A stretch of 45,954 nt of DNA from Psychromonas sp. (GCA_023145575.1 JAGLDN010000049.1:1-45954); one strand, 5' to 3'; positions 1 through 11,586 are shown, numbered from the stretch's first letter. Notes: generated from the sequence alone by a model not told the origin. Numbers and translations: made by a program.

Positions 1-117
1 GTGAAAGATCAACAGCCCCTAGGCTAACCATTAACTAAAACCTGTCACTTTTTCTAATTCGTAAAATGATTCGGTGATTGTATCTAATTTATCGTCTCAC
101 AATGCTTTTGCATCATT

Positions 118-221
118 TATACCCAAGTGCCGCAAAAATACTTGTGCCCCGCAGGGCAAGGCAACTAGCACCTTGGTACTATTTCCTTGCTGAATTTGCA
201 CTTTTACGTCACATGGGTATA
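118..221. repeat. Short intergenic repeat with inverted ends (family A)
   Basis: A 104-bp element begins with TATACCCAAGTGCCG and ends with CGTCACATGGGTATA, so its ends are imperfect inverted repeats of one another. Its inner part (a GCAGGGCAAGGCAACTAG core, then CTTGCTGAATT) recurs inside the repeat at 18162-18588, which has the same outer ends. No transposase is encoded, so it resembles a miniature inverted-repeat element. A 61-codon open frame across it is not considered real. The rest of 1-402 is AT-rich and shows nothing else recognisable. Confidence 0.65.
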
Positions 222-402
222 AACCTTCATTATAATAGAAACCGCCTACTTATTTATCGGTAAAGAAATCGAGCAAAAATTCAGAATTGAAATTTCTGAT
301 ATCTTGATCGAGTTCAAGTTCGCGTTCAAAATAGTACTGAATTTAATTAATAATGTTTTTTGGTCGTGTCAAAATTTAATTTTTGTCATGCTAAGGTCTC
401 TA

Positions 403-1482
403 TTACAATTGTGTGATTTGAATTTGTTCAATGGCGGGCTGTAAATCACGATAAATATTTATTGACAAGGTTTCTGCAAGCACTAAATAAGGTGCAACAA
501 GCGATGCTTGGCTATTTTTAATCACCGTTGGTATACCTGTATCAGTATCTTCTCGATAATGAATATTTAAGGCAAGCGAGCCTAAATAGGGAATATCAAA
601 TTGCTCTGCTAATTTTTTCCCTCCACCTGTACCAAAAATAGTTTCTTGATGACCGCATTTTTCACATGTATGTATACTCATATTTTCAATGATGCCAGCA
701 ACATGAGTATTCACTTTATTGAACATAGCAATGCCTTTTTTGGCATCAATTAAAGCAATATCTTGTGGTGTTGTAACAATCACAGCACTAGTAACAGCTA
801 CACTTTGTGACATAGTAAGCTGAATATCTCCTGTGCCGGGTGGCATATCAACGATTAAATAATCCAGCTCAGGCCAGTTGGTTTCGTTAAGTACTTGCTG
901 TAGTGCTTTACTGGCCATGGGGCCGCGCCAAATCATAGCGTCATCTTCATTGACTAAAAATCCGATACTATTACAAGCTAATCCATGAGCTAAAATAGGC
1001 TCCATTAATTTCCCATCATTACTGCTTGGCCTAGCCCCTTTTTGACCTAACATTGTAGGCATAGATGGCCCGTAAATATCAGCATCAAGCAAGCCAACTT
1101 TTGCCCCGTTCTTTGATAATGCTAACGCCAAATTGACGCTCACTGTTGATTTTCCAACACCGCCTTTACCTGAAGCCACAACGATAATGTTTTTTATTTT
1201 CGCGAAGTTTGTTTTACCTGCTTCGCCTTGCATGGCAGCAATGTGATAATTAAATACCCATTTCACCGATTTTCCCAAAATAACTTCTAATTTTTTATCA
1301 CATTCAACTTGTAATTTAGCAATCCAGTTTGGCGCATAAAAAGGCAAGTTTAATGTAATAATTCCTTGATCTTCATCAATATTAATGCGATTTTGTGCAA
1401 TTAATTGTTCAAGCACCTTTTTGCTGTCAATCTCTTTGAGGCATGCAAGCACATTATTTGATCTATTTTTTGTCGTAGACAT
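403..1482 (-). CDS. mrp: Mrp/ApbC family iron-sulfur cluster carrier ATPase
   Basis: This is an Mrp/ApbC (NBP35-type) P-loop ATPase, a family that carries and transfers Fe-S clusters in the cytoplasm. With the start chosen here it has 359 residues: a short N-terminal MIP18-like segment, a deviant Walker A loop GKGGVGKS near residue 105, the switch motif VDMPPGTGD near 211, and the cluster-binding CxxC (CEKC) at about 273-276. The frame stays open to a TTG at 1512, and an ATG lies at 1509. The ATG at 1482 is preferred because AAGG and GGA sit just upstream and the protein then starts like relatives. It is divergent from metG, an arrangement conserved in E. coli. The family assignment is firm; only the start is uncertain. 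Confidence 0.93.
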   Translation of the reverse strand: MSTTKNRSNNVLACLKEIDSKKVLEQLIAQNRINIDEDQGIITLNLPFYAPNWIAKLQVECDKKLEVILGKSVKWVFNYHIAAMQGEAGKTNFAKIKNIIVVASGKGGVGKSTVSVNLALALSKNGAKVGLLDADIYGPSMPTMLGQKGARPSSNDGKLMEPILAHGLACNSIGFLVNEDDAMIWRGPMASKALQQVLNETNWPELDYLIVDMPPGTGDIQLTMSQSVAVTSAVIVTTPQDIALIDAKKGIAMFNKVNTHVAGIIENMSIHTCEKCGHQETIFGTGGGKKLAEQFDIPYLGSLALNIHYREDTDTGIPTVIKNSQASLVAPYLVLAETLSINIYRDLQPAIEQIQITQL

Positions 1483-1583
1483 TCCGAAGCCTTTTATGTT
1501 GGTGATCATCAATTATAATCATTACTATTTTAAATAAACGTATTTATCCATGGTAGCAATTAATAACAAACATAATGCAGTGA

Positions 1584-1607
1584 GTATAATTGGTATACCA
1601 ATTATAC
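1584..1607. repeat. 24-bp perfect palindrome between mrp and metG
   Basis: Half-site GTATAATTGGTA is followed immediately by its exact reverse complement. It lies in the divergent mrp-metG spacer, about 100 bp from each start codon. The half-site resembles the end sequence of the repeat at 31136-31303 (TATACCAATTATA). It may therefore be two repeat ends fused after loss of the middle, or an operator-like site. Confidence 0.55.
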
Positions 1608-1712
1608 AGTTTAACAAAATCTAACTGGATTAATAGTGGGATTTTAGCATTTAATTGGGTAGAATTAATCGCTTGAAATTTTTAATCAATTTAATATAGG
1701 AAACTCCATAGA

Positions 1713-3773
1713 ATGGTGAACCATGATCGTAAAATACTTGTTACCTGTGCCCTGCCCTACGCCAATGGTCCTATTCATTTAGGCCACATGCTTGAGCATA
1801 TTCAAGCTGATATTTGGGTGCGTTTTCAACGTTTGCGTGGTCATTCAGTGCATTTTATTTGTGCAGATGACGCACATGGTACACCGATTATGCTTAAAGC
1901 CAATGAATTAGGCATTAGCCCTGAGACAATGATTGCTGATATAAAACGTTCTCACGAACATGATTTCTCTGGCTTTGATATCAATTTTGATAACTATCAC
2001 TCAACACATTCAAAAGAAAACCACGAACTTTCATCAAAAATATATCTTGCCTTACGCGGAAAAGGTTATATAAAAACCAGAACAATTTCACAATTATTTG
2101 ATCCTGAAAAAGAAATGTTTTTACCGGATCGCTTTGTTAAAGGTGGTTGCCCGTCGTGTAAAGCAGATAATCAATACGGTGATAATTGTGATCACTGTGG
2201 TGCGACATATAGCCCAATCGACCTGATCAATGCCACATCAACGATTACTGGAACAACACCTATCATAAAAGATAGCGAACATTATTTTTTCGACTTACCT
2301 CAATTTGAAGATATGCTAAAGACATGGACTCGCTCAGGTAGTCTACAACTTGAAATGGCAAATAAAATTAACGAATGGTTTATCTCTGGCTTAAAACAAT
2401 GGGATATCTCTCGGGATGCCCCTTATTTTGGATTTGAAATACCGAATGCTCCTGGTAAATTCTTCTATGTTTGGTTAGATGCACCCATTGGTTACATGGG
2501 ATCATTTAAAAATCTGTGTGACAAAACTGACCACTTAGATTTTGATGAATACTGGAAAAAAAATTCGACCACTGAACTTTATCATTTTATTGGTAAAGAT
2601 ATTATTAACTTTCATAGTTTATTTTGGCCCGCAGTATTAGAGGGAGCAAATTACCGAAAGCCCACAGCTGTCTATGTACATGGTTATGTCACCGTTAATG
2701 GTTTAAAAATGTCTAAATCTAAAGGGACCTTTATCAAAGCCAGTACCTATTTAGAACATTTAGATCCTGAATGTTTACGTTATTATTATGCGGCAAAACT
2801 TACCAGTAAAATTGATGATTTAGATCTTAATTTAGATGACTTTACACAACGCGTTAATACCGATGTTGTTAATAAATTAGTTAACATTGCTTCTCGCAGC
2901 GCAGGTTTCATTAACAAAAAATATCAAGGTGAACTTTCTGATAGGCTCGTTGCTCCCGATTTATATCAGTCATTTATTGATAAGGGGAAAAGCATAGCCA
3001 CCTTATTTGACCAACGTGAATTTGCGCGTGCGATCAGAGAAATAATGGCACTTGCTGATAATGCGAACAAATACATAGATGAAAAAGCACCTTGGGTAAT
3101 GGCTAAACAGCAAGACAAAAAAGTTGAAGTGCAAGAAATTTGTTCAATGGGCATTAATTTATTTCGCGTATTAATTACTTATTTAAAAGCTGTCATGCCA
3201 AAATTAGCCGCCCGAAGTGAAGCATTTTTAAATGAAACGTTAAACTGGGACAGCATTAAAACCCCCCTTTTAGCGCATCAAATCAATCAATTTAAAGTGC
3301 TGTTTTCGCGTATTGATCCTAAACACGTTGAAGCAATGATTGAAGCTTCAAAAGATAACATCGTGGCGGATAAATCAATAAAAACCGTAAAAGTAGGCGA
3401 TAAATTTAATTCACTAACATGTGAGCTTGATAAAGAGCCTCTTTGTTCAGAGATTGATTTTGATACATTTGCTAAAGTCGATTTGCGTGTTGTCTTAATT
3501 ACTAAAGCCGAATCAGTACCTAAAGCAAATAAGTTGTTAAAACTTACGTTAGACTTAGGGGGGGGAACTCGCACTGTCTTTGCGGGGATTAAATCGGCTT
3601 ATCATCCAGAAGATCTCGAAGGTAAGCTCACCGTGATGGTAGCAAACATCGCGCCACGTAAAATGAAATTTGGGTTGTCACAAGGCATGATATTAGCTAC
3701 AGGTAGTGAAGGGTCTGAAATTCACATTTTACATCCTGACAGTGGCGCAAAGCCCGGTCAACGCATTATGTAA
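1713..3773 (+). CDS. metG: Methionyl-tRNA synthetase
   Basis: This class I aminoacyl-tRNA synthetase charges tRNA-Met with methionine. At 686 residues it is full length for the long, dimeric bacterial form. The HIGH-type motif HLGH is at 22-25 and KMSKS at 332-336. The zinc knuckle cysteines are at 146, 149, 159 and 162, the same numbering as in E. coli. An anticodon-binding alpha-helical domain follows. The C-terminal 110 or so residues (from [13 protein letters not shown]) form the EMAP/Trbp111-like tRNA-binding and dimerisation domain. The ATG at 1713 follows a TAGGA ribosome-binding site at about 1697. The gene is divergent from mrp and convergent with rluC. No anomalies were seen. Confidence 0.97.
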   Translation: MVNHDRKILVTCALPYANGPIHLGHMLEHIQADIWVRFQRLRGHSVHFICADDAHGTPIMLKANELGISPETMIADIKRSHEHDFSGFDINFDNYHSTHSKENHELSSKIYLALRGKGYIKTRTISQLFDPEKEMFLPDRFVKGGCPSCKADNQYGDNCDHCGATYSPIDLINATSTITGTTPIIKDSEHYFFDLPQFEDMLKTWTRSGSLQLEMANKINEWFISGLKQWDISRDAPYFGFEIPNAPGKFFYVWLDAPIGYMGSFKNLCDKTDHLDFDEYWKKNSTTELYHFIGKDIINFHSLFWPAVLEGANYRKPTAVYVHGYVTVNGLKMSKSKGTFIKASTYLEHLDPECLRYYYAAKLTSKIDDLDLNLDDFTQRVNTDVVNKLVNIASRSAGFINKKYQGELSDRLVAPDLYQSFIDKGKSIATLFDQREFARAIREIMALADNANKYIDEKAPWVMAKQQDKKVEVQEICSMGINLFRVLITYLKAVMPKLAARSEAFLNETLNWDSIKTPLLAHQINQFKVLFSRIDPKHVEAMIEASKDNIVADKSIKTVKVGDKFNSLTCELDKEPLCSEIDFDTFAKVDLRVVLITKAESVPKANKLLKLTLDLGGGTRTVFAGIKSAYHPEDLEGKLTVMVANIAPRKMKFGLSQGMILATGSEGSEIHILHPDSGAKPGQRIM

Positions 3774-3853
3774 ATTTATGATTGCCCCATCATTGGCTCG
3801 AATGTATCCCCCCGATTGTATCGCTATGTGACGTAATTATACCTTGTCAAATG

Positions 3854-4792
3854 TTAGCTAGGTTGTAATTTATCTAATAAGGTAGCTAATTGTGGACATA
3901 AAGGTGCGCTGATAGTTGTTCGCTTTGCAAGTCCTGGGTGATAAAAAGTAATGTGCGCAGCATGTAAAAACAAGCGGTTAAGACCCAATGTTTTCATGAA
4001 GGATGTAAATTTATCATCACCATAGCGATCATCGCCAGCAATATTAGCACCTTTGTAGGCAGTATGTACTCTGATTTGATGAGTGCGCCCCGTGACAGGC
4101 ATTGCCTCAATTAATGTTGCCTCTTGATAGCGTTGTATTATTTTAAATCGGGTTTCAGCGGTTTTGCCTTCAGAGCTTACTTTTACAATTGAATTTTGGG
4201 CGTTTTTCAATAGCGGCTCGCTGATTGTCCGCCATTTTTTATCCCAATATCCTTTCACTAGTGCTAAATATTGTTTATTCATGGTTTTATTGCGTAACTG
4301 CTCATGTAATGTACGTAGCATGCTACGTTTTTTAGCAATTAATAAACAGCCAGAAGTCGCTTTATCTAGGCGATGCACCAAGGCTAAAAATTGCGAATGA
4401 GGTCGTAGTGAACGTAAAGCTTCAATGACTCCGAAATCCTGACCGCTTCCACCGTGAACAGCTAATCCAGAGGGTTTGTTTAATATGACCAGCGTATCAT
4501 CTTCATAAATGATTTGCGATGCTAATGCTGCGATTTTATTTAATTTAGGCGATGGTAATGTTTTTTCTTTTGCAACACGAACGGGTGGAATACGCACAAT
4601 ATCGGCTAGTTGGATCTTGTGATCAGGCTTTATGCGTTTTTTATTGACACGTACTTCGCCTTTACGAATGATGCGATATATATGACTTTTTGGTACACCT
4701 TTTAAATGTAACCGTAAAAAATTATCGATCCGCTGTAGGGTATTGTCTGGAGTTACTTGGATATAACGTACTGTATGGTTAATTTCTGACAT
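3854..4792 (-). CDS. rluC: 23S rRNA pseudouridine synthase RluC-like
   Basis: This RluA-family pseudouridine synthase has 312 residues. An N-terminal S4 RNA-binding domain covers about residues 20-70. The catalytic domain carries the signature HRLDKATSG at 140-148, with D143 as the expected catalytic aspartate. RluC of E. coli modifies positions 955, 2504 and 2580 of 23S rRNA. Calling this one RluC rather than RluD or RluA rests on the S4 domain and on its place divergent from rne, as in E. coli. It is convergent with metG across an 80-bp spacer in which no clear terminator was seen. Confidence 0.92.
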   Translation of the reverse strand: MSEINHTVRYIQVTPDNTLQRIDNFLRLHLKGVPKSHIYRIIRKGEVRVNKKRIKPDHKIQLADIVRIPPVRVAKEKTLPSPKLNKIAALASQIIYEDDTLVILNKPSGLAVHGGSGQDFGVIEALRSLRPHSQFLALVHRLDKATSGCLLIAKKRSMLRTLHEQLRNKTMNKQYLALVKGYWDKKWRTISEPLLKNAQNSIVKVSSEGKTAETRFKIIQRYQEATLIEAMPVTGRTHQIRVHTAYKGANIAGDDRYGDDKFTSFMKTLGLNRLFLHAAHITFYHPGLAKRTTISAPLCPQLATLLDKLQPS

Positions 4793-5016
4793 ATTAATAA
4801 GCGCTCAACTTGTGTTCGTATCTTATCTATCTCCATCAACATGCAAGCTAAGATCGATAAATTATGCAGGGATCTTAGCCATAAAATTTATCTTGTATTG
4901 GTATTCAAGCAAACGCTACAATAGCAGAATAGTAAATCACTAAAAATAACTGTTAGGGATATTTAAATTTCGATAAGTGTATCACGAATCTAAATATTAT
5001 CCTCTAAATATTTATA

Positions 5017-5046
5017 TTGCAATTTTACAATAAATAATGCGATAAT
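5017..5046 (+). promoter_or_regulatory. Possible sigma-70 promoter for rne
   Basis: TTGCAA at 5017-5022 and GATAAT at 5041-5046 are separated by 18 bp. Transcription from about 5053 would give an untranslated leader of roughly 330 nt. That is similar to the long leader known upstream of E. coli rne. The assignment comes from sequence match alone. Confidence 0.4.
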
Positions 5047-5052
5047 TACGAG

Positions 5053-5380
5053 AGAAGTGATTAACTATCAAAAATAAAATAAAGCTTATTATAGTCGCCA
5101 CTAGTCGCCACTTAAAAATAAAATCAATCCTTTAGTTGTCACTTAAAAATAAAGTCAAGCCTTGATGACGTTAAAATTTAAAGGTGATAATACTTTATTA
5201 GCTAGCGTTAATTTCACTTTAAATTGCCCCTCCGTAGATCCAGTCGAGAGACTAAATAACCAGACACGAGGTCAAGTGAATAACGCATTCAGAAAAATAA
5301 GTGCTGACCATCAATTAAAAATTATACTTTACTGGCTCTATATATAGCGAGTGAAGATACAAAATATAGAGTTAAAAAAA
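5053..5380 (+). promoter_or_regulatory. Probable long 5' untranslated leader of rne
   Basis: About 330 nt separate the candidate promoter from the conserved RNase E start codon. In E. coli the rne leader is long and structured, and RNase E cleaves it to control its own level. A leader of similar length here suggests the same feedback, but no matching hairpin could be confirmed by eye. An open frame at 5162-5347 within it shows no family resemblance and is not called a gene. Confidence 0.4.
5092..5153 (+). repeat. Short direct repeats in the rne leader
   Basis: The 10-mer TAGTCGCCAC occurs twice in tandem at 5092-5101 and 5102-5111. The 14-mer CACTTAAAAATAAA occurs at 5109-5122 and again at 5140-5153, 31 bp apart. 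These repeats lie in the early part of the predicted rne leader. Confidence 0.7.
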
Positions 5381-8173
5381 ATGAAAAGAATGTTAATTAA
5401 TGCGACTCAATCAGAAGAGTTACGTGTTGCCCTTGTGGATGGTCAACAATTATATGATCTAGATATAGAAAGTCCTGGGCATGAACAAAAAAAAGCAAAT
5501 ATTTATAAAGGTAAAATAACGCGCGTTGAGGCAAGTTTAGAAGCCGCGTTTATTGATTATGGTGCTGAGCGGCATGGTTTCTTACCTCTAAAAGAGATAG
5601 CACGTACATATTTCCCTAATGGATATACGTTTAAAGGTCGCCCTAATATCAAGAATATTATTAAAGAAGGGCAAGAAGTTGTCGTACAAATTGATAAAGA
5701 AGAGCGAGGCAACAAAGGAGCTGCACTAACAACTTTTATTAGCCTTGCTGGCAGTTATCTAGTCTTAATGCCTAACAACCCACGCGCAGGTGGCATTTCT
5801 CGTCGTATCGAAGGCGATGAGCGCACACAATTAAAAGAAGCACTTAGTCATCTTAAACTGCCTGCTGGTATGGGGCTAATTGTACGCACAGCAGGTGTTG
5901 GAAAATCAGCAGACAAGTTAAAATGGGACCTTAATGTACTCATAAATCACTGGCGCGCGATTGATGAAGCAGCAAAACAAAAAACCGCACCTTTTTTGAT
6001 TCACCGTGAAAGTAATGTCATTGTGCGTGCAATTCGAGACTATTTGCGTCTTGATATTAGCGAGATCGTTATTGATAATATTAAAACATTTGAAAGTGCA
6101 AAACAACACATCGAAATGGTGCGACCCGATTTTGTAAATCGTTTAAAGCTTTATGAAGGTGAAATACCATTATTAACTTATTATCAAGTAGAAACTCAAA
6201 TAGAGTCAGCTTTTCAACGTGAAGTTCGTCTTCCATCGGGTGGTTCAATTGTTATTGACCCAACGGAGGCATTAACCTCAATTGATATCAACTCAGCCCG
6301 CGCGACACGCGGTGGTGATATTGAAGAAACGGCATTTAATACCAACCTTGAGGCGGCAGAAGAAATTGCTCGTCAACTTCGCTTGAGGGATTTAGGTGGC
6401 TTAGTCGTTATCGATTTTATCGATATGACGTCTACTTATCATCAACATGAAGTAGAAACTCGTATGCGTGAATCAACGCATCAAGATAGAGCGCGTATTC
6501 AACTCGGTCGTTTATCACGTTTTGGTTTAATGGAAATGTCACGCCAGCGTATTCGTCCCTCATTAGGTGAATCTGCATCAAGAGTTTGCCCTCGTTGTTA
6601 TGGACAAGGCACAATTCGTGACAATGAGTCTATTGCTTTAGCTATTTTACGGCTTATCGAAGAAGAAGCATTAAAAGAAGATACTGCTCAGATTCAAGCA
6701 ACTGTTCCTGTTGTTGTTGCTGCCTACTTACTCAATGAAAAACGTAGTTCAGTGGCTAAAATTGAACAACGACAAAAATGTGAAATTTATATCATTCCCA
6801 ACGCAAACTTATTAACGCCACAGTTTGAAGTGAAACGTACGAGAAAAAATGGTAAAGAAGTGATTAATTATGATGCTTTAGAAAAGCAACATATGGTTTA
6901 TATCCCTAACCATGTCAAAGATGATCAAAAAAATGAAGAAAACCCTGCAATAAGTGGATACTCTGCCCCTAAAAAAGATGATTTAAAAAATAATATTGAA
7001 AGCGAAGCCATTGCTAAAAAAAATAAAAAAAACAATCAGTCGATTTTTAAAAAGCTGTTTAATTTCTTTGGTGATGATGATCAAAAGACACCTATAAGCA
7101 CGCCAGATACAAAGGAAAAACCTGTTGAAGAAAAACAAAGTGATGTAAGTAGTAGTCAGACTAATTTATCGAAGAAAGCGGTTGATGATCCGTGTAAACA
7201 ACGCAAGCCTAGACGTAACAATCCTAAAAATAATTCTAAAAATAGTACAACAAATGAAAATATTAAACGACAACAAAGCAACTCATTTTCAAAAAAATTA
7301 GAGAATAATGAGGTAGTTGCCGATCGGCGTAAGCGTAGAAATATGCAAAAAAATGTGCGCGTTCAATGTGACACGATACAAAAAACACCCGAAGTTATCG
7401 AAAATAAGCAACAAATTTTAGTTACAGAAGAGTCTGATAGCGTTGCAAATAATAAGGAAAACACAAGAAAACCAAACACAAAAAAAACATCAAAACATAT
7501 TAAAGAGACAAAAGAAAAGATAAAAGAAAAAGGATCTCATATACATACTGATGACGCTTTGATATCGATTGGTGAAATAGAAGATGCAGGGATACATACG
7601 CCTGTTCCTCTTCCTGCACGAAAGTCATCTCGTTATCCACGTCATATGAATACATCTCAACAGATAGATCGAAAAAACTCGAGTGATTTTAAGGATCCTA
7701 TGATCTTAGAATCAGCGGAAACTGAGGATCAACCACAGGGGATCATTGAAAAAAATCAATTTAAACTACCAAGTATTGCCCTTGAAATATCAAAAATACA
7801 TTCACAAAATAAGAATTTAAATTCAGAAACACTTCAACAAAGTATTGTTAAGCAACCGGTTGATATTGCAGAGAAAATTCTTCCAGAGACAATTCCTTCA
7901 GCAGAAGTTATTGAAAGTAAATCTGATGACGATGAAGAGCTTAATCTAAGCATTGTGCAAAGTAACAAGAAAGTTGGCACTATTAGCTCAGCAAAATCGG
8001 CGGCAACCTCTGCAATGATTAAAACCGTGAGCTCTCCGCTTGATCTAGAAGCAGAAATTAAAATTGTCCCTGCGAAAAATCGCTCTGTTATTATTAAATC
8101 AGCAAGCCAAGCGGGAGGAACGTTCTCAACGAGTGAGGCTAAAAGTGCTATGGTTAAAACGAATATCGATTAA
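5381..8173 (+). CDS. rne: Ribonuclease E
   Basis: This endoribonuclease is the core of RNA decay and of rRNA and tRNA processing. The start is the ATG at 5381, because [10 protein letters not shown] matches the conserved N terminus; an in-frame GTG at 5351 only adds ten unconserved residues. The protein has 930 residues. It shows an S1 domain (about 35-120), the catalytic aspartates D302 ([14 protein letters not shown]) and D345 (VVIDFIDM), and the zinc-link CPRC at 403-406. The second half is charged and low in complexity, typical of the degradosome scaffold. It has an amphipathic segment ([10 protein letters not shown], near 555) where E. coli has its membrane anchor, and an Arg/Lys-rich stretch (KQRKPRRN). 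Two short copies of SAM[IV]KT lie near the C terminus. Confidence 0.97.
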   Translation: MKRMLINATQSEELRVALVDGQQLYDLDIESPGHEQKKANIYKGKITRVEASLEAAFIDYGAERHGFLPLKEIARTYFPNGYTFKGRPNIKNIIKEGQEVVVQIDKEERGNKGAALTTFISLAGSYLVLMPNNPRAGGISRRIEGDERTQLKEALSHLKLPAGMGLIVRTAGVGKSADKLKWDLNVLINHWRAIDEAAKQKTAPFLIHRESNVIVRAIRDYLRLDISEIVIDNIKTFESAKQHIEMVRPDFVNRLKLYEGEIPLLTYYQVETQIESAFQREVRLPSGGSIVIDPTEALTSIDINSARATRGGDIEETAFNTNLEAAEEIARQLRLRDLGGLVVIDFIDMTSTYHQHEVETRMRESTHQDRARIQLGRLSRFGLMEMSRQRIRPSLGESASRVCPRCYGQGTIRDNESIALAILRLIEEEALKEDTAQIQATVPVVVAAYLLNEKRSSVAKIEQRQKCEIYIIPNANLLTPQFEVKRTRKNGKEVINYDALEKQHMVYIPNHVKDDQKNEENPAISGYSAPKKDDLKNNIESEAIAKKNKKNNQSIFKKLFNFFGDDDQKTPISTPDTKEKPVEEKQSDVSSSQTNLSKKAVDDPCKQRKPRRNNPKNNSKNSTTNENIKRQQSNSFSKKLENNEVVADRRKRRNMQKNVRVQCDTIQKTPEVIENKQQILVTEESDSVANNKENTRKPNTKKTSKHIKETKEKIKEKGSHIHTDDALISIGEIEDAGIHTPVPLPARKSSRYPRHMNTSQQIDRKNSSDFKDPMILESAETEDQPQGIIEKNQFKLPSIALEISKIHSQNKNLNSETLQQSIVKQPVDIAEKILPETIPSAEVIESKSDDDEELNLSIVQSNKKVGTISSAKSAATSAMIKTVSSPLDLEAEIKIVPAKNRSVIIKSASQAGGTFSTSEAKSAMVKTNID

Positions 8174-8255
8174 CTCCGTTAATCGTTCGAATGTTTTACC
8201 TTATCTACAAGGCATTATGCATGGATACGAAGCATAAAATAAAGTGATTTATTCT

Positions 8256-8291
8256 AAATGCTTTATGATTAAGATATCACAAAGCATTTTT
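8256..8291 (+). terminator. Probable Rho-independent terminator after rne
   Basis: AAATGCTTT and AAAGCATTT form a 9-bp stem around a 16-nt loop. The run of five T residues at 8287-8291 starts within the 3' arm. It sits 83 bp after the rne stop codon and upstream of trxB. The stem is AT-rich, so strength is uncertain. Confidence 0.45.
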
Positions 8292-8334
8292 GCGTAATAT
8301 TTGTATTGAATGTAATTATTCACTGTTCAATTAA

Positions 8335-9300
<966 letters not shown>

Positions 9301-9360
9301 TATCAGCGCGCTATTGCCCTTTGCTGTAATAATTTTTTTGTCTATAAAATAACATCGGTA

Positions 9361-10320
9361 TTACTTATCCAAATTTATGTTACTTAGCTTGCTTAATATG
9401 GCAGTGGTAATACTTACTTTTTTTTTATCTTCAGCCATCAATTCTTGTTGAATTGATGCAAGTGCAAAATAAGAATATTTAAATTCAATAAAATCACGCA
9501 CATTAGTTGCTATGCTTAATTTGTAGTAATAAATAGCTTTATCACGATTACCATGCTCTCTTTCCCATGTTGCTAGGTAAAAATAGAGTTCACACAACCG
9601 CTCTGCGTAATGTTTATTAGTGATTATACCTTTTGAGCTTAAATTAATTAAATCTTTCTGCGAGATCCTGCCGGCGAAATAATCAATAATTTTCCAAATA
9701 AAAAGTGGGTTATCTTTTTCATTTTTTTCTGATTTTAAATTCTTCAGTGCACTTTTCGGATCGACGTTACTGTTGATAATAAAACGCCAAAGAATATCGT
9801 AAGGCTCTTGTTCATCTGCTTGATAAAACTTTTCAATCGCTGATTTTGCAAGATCATTACGTCCGATTGCTAACAAACCGACAGCACTGTATAGATAACT
9901 TAACGTCATGTGCTTATCAAGTTCAATTGCTGAATCAAAGGCTTCAAAAGCGCCTTCATAAGAATGGTTTTGTAATAAATATAAACCTAGCATATTATAA
10001 GATGGTGCGTAACTAGGATCTAACTTGAGCGATTGTAGAATATTAAAGTGACTGTACTCATTTAAACCTATTTTATCATATATCAACCCGCGCTCATAAA
10101 AGAGTCTTGCTTTTTGCCTCGGTGTTAATTTCTTATGTAATAAGATCAGTTGAGTTATGAGTAAAAGCTTATTTTCATCTTGTTGATCCACCTGAACGGC
10201 AGTTGCCATAGGAAATATTTTAAATTCTTCATTTGAAGGCGCTGAATTTTTCAAAAAGGAGCACGCACTAAGACAAAAACAAGCAATAATCATAAATAAT
10301 TTAGAAAAGTGGTAATTCAT
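9361..10320 (-). CDS. nlpI: NlpI-like TPR lipoprotein
   Basis: This predicted outer-membrane lipoprotein has 319 residues. A signal peptide ends in the lipobox LSAC, with the lipidated cysteine at residue 20. Tetratricopeptide repeats follow (YERGLIYDKIGLNEYS, YNMLGLYLLQNHSYEGAFEAFD), and the order matches E. coli NlpI through the C-terminal NVRDFIEFKYSYFAL region. NlpI is an adaptor that brings the protease Prc to the peptidoglycan hydrolase MepS and scaffolds other hydrolases. In many gammaproteobacteria nlpI follows pnp; here it lies alone between trxB and secF. It is somewhat longer than the E. coli protein (294 residues). Confidence 0.88.
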   Translation of the reverse strand: MNYHFSKLFMIIACFCLSACSFLKNSAPSNEEFKIFPMATAVQVDQQDENKLLLITQLILLHKKLTPRQKARLFYERGLIYDKIGLNEYSHFNILQSLKLDPSYAPSYNMLGLYLLQNHSYEGAFEAFDSAIELDKHMTLSYLYSAVGLLAIGRNDLAKSAIEKFYQADEQEPYDILWRFIINSNVDPKSALKNLKSEKNEKDNPLFIWKIIDYFAGRISQKDLINLSSKGIITNKHYAERLCELYFYLATWEREHGNRDKAIYYYKLSIATNVRDFIEFKYSYFALASIQQELMAEDKKKVSITTAILSKLSNINLDK

Positions 10321-10422
10321 TTAAAACCCTTTCATACGAGAGTAATAAGCCAATAGCAGTAAATCGATTATACACTAACGTAAAGGCCAATGGGTGGTAG
10401 TTGACGTTGGTGCCCGAAAGCG

Positions 10423-10520
10423 GTTTATTATTAAAAATGCAATGCTTGAAACGTCACATGTTGCGCTTTCTCTTCTGATCATCGAGTTAACGTCTTAGTC
10501 TGCCGTCCCAGATAAAGCAG
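10423..10520 (+). repeat. Degenerate copy of the modular intergenic repeat
   Basis: The nlpI-secF spacer (10321-10624) has no gene. Within it, GTTTATTATTAAAA and the later CATGTTGCGC...CTGATCATCGAGTTA resemble parts of the repeat at 23538-23900 (GTTTATTATTAAAA, CATGTTGTGC...CTGATCATCAAATTA) in the same order. The left end seen in other copies is not recognisable. Confidence 0.4.
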
Positions 10521-10624
10521 AGCATTATCTCTTTACGTCAAATAAGTATAGTAAGGTATGTATACTTTTTAATCGAATGTGTCTTCAATCTAGAAAATAG
10601 CACAAGCAGTTTTTTATTACATTA

Positions 10625-11572
10625 TCACATTAAAGATTCTTGATCTGCGCCTTCTTTTTCAACTACTTTTGGTATCATATCTTCTCTTGAAAGACCAAAT
10701 CGAACGGCTAGTGCGCTCGCAACATAGATTGATGAATACGTCCCAACAAAAATACCAATTAATAATGCTGTCGAAAACCCATGAATAACAGGTCCCCCAA
10801 CAACAAATAAGGCAATTAACACAAACGAAGTTAATCCAGATGTTATCGTCGTTCGCGTAAGCGTTTGAGTCAATGACATATCGACGATACCAACAGTAGT
10901 AGAATTTGACATACGCCTAAAGTTTTCACGGATCCTGTCAAACACAACGATGGTATCATTTAAAGAATAACCGATTACTGCAAGCACTGCCGCAAGTACA
11001 GTGAGATCGAATTCTAAATGAAAGAATGAAAATACACCTAACGTAATAATAACATCGTGTGCTAATGCCAATACAGCGCCTAATGCTAATCGCCATTCAA
11101 AGCGAATGCTGACATAAAGCATTATACAAAAAAGGGAAATTACAATAGCAAGTCCCCCATCTATCGCTAATTCTTTACCAACATTCGGACCAACAAATTC
11201 GACCCGCCGCATGCTTAGTTTACCAATATTTGCCGCTTGCAAAGTATGAACGATTTGAGCGCCTAGCACTTCACCTTTTAGCCCTTTAATTGGCGGTACG
11301 CGCACCATCACGGATCGAGAATTACCAAAATATTGGACAATAGCACCAAAATAGTGTGATTTTTCAAGAACATTTCGCACCTTAGGTAAATTCGCAACCT
11401 GTTCAAAAGCAACTTCAATCACTGTCCCCCCCGTAAAATCTAGACCCCAATTAAGTTTATTGATGCCTAACGTCACAAGCGAAGCACCAACTAATAATAT
11501 AGAAAGTACCATTGCAGATCTTGAAAATTTCATAAAGCGAAGCGGTTCTTTCGCTTTAAATAATTCGAGCAT
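10625..11572 (-). CDS. secF: Protein translocase subunit SecF
   Basis: SecF is an inner-membrane RND-type protein that works with SecD, using the proton motive force to complete export through SecYEG. It has 315 residues. One N-terminal membrane span is followed by the signature GLDFTGGTVIEV. A periplasmic domain comes next, then five membrane spans containing the conserved VIGYSLNDTIVVFDRIREN motif. It lies 14 bp after secD on the same strand and is the last gene of the queA-tgt-yajC-secD-secF series. No anomalies were seen. Confidence 0.96.
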   Translation of the reverse strand: MLELFKAKEPLRFMKFSRSAMVLSILLVGASLVTLGINKLNWGLDFTGGTVIEVAFEQVANLPKVRNVLEKSHYFGAIVQYFGNSRSVMVRVPPIKGLKGEVLGAQIVHTLQAANIGKLSMRRVEFVGPNVGKELAIDGGLAIVISLFCIMLYVSIRFEWRLALGAVLALAHDVIITLGVFSFFHLEFDLTVLAAVLAVIGYSLNDTIVVFDRIRENFRRMSNSTTVGIVDMSLTQTLTRTTITSGLTSFVLIALFVVGGPVIHGFSTALLIGIFVGTYSSIYVASALAVRFGLSREDMIPKVVEKEGADQESLM

Positions 11573-11586
11573 AATTTATCCTTCGG

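Noticed and set aside
78-263. 61-codon frame near the window start
   Set aside because: It lies across the repeat at 118-221 and has no family resemblance or ribosome-binding site.
3287-3574. 95-codon minus-strand frame inside metG
   Set aside because: It is an antisense shadow of the metG C-terminal domain.
5162-5347. 61-codon frame upstream of rne
   Set aside because: It falls in the predicted rne leader, starts at TTG and shows no recognisable protein features.
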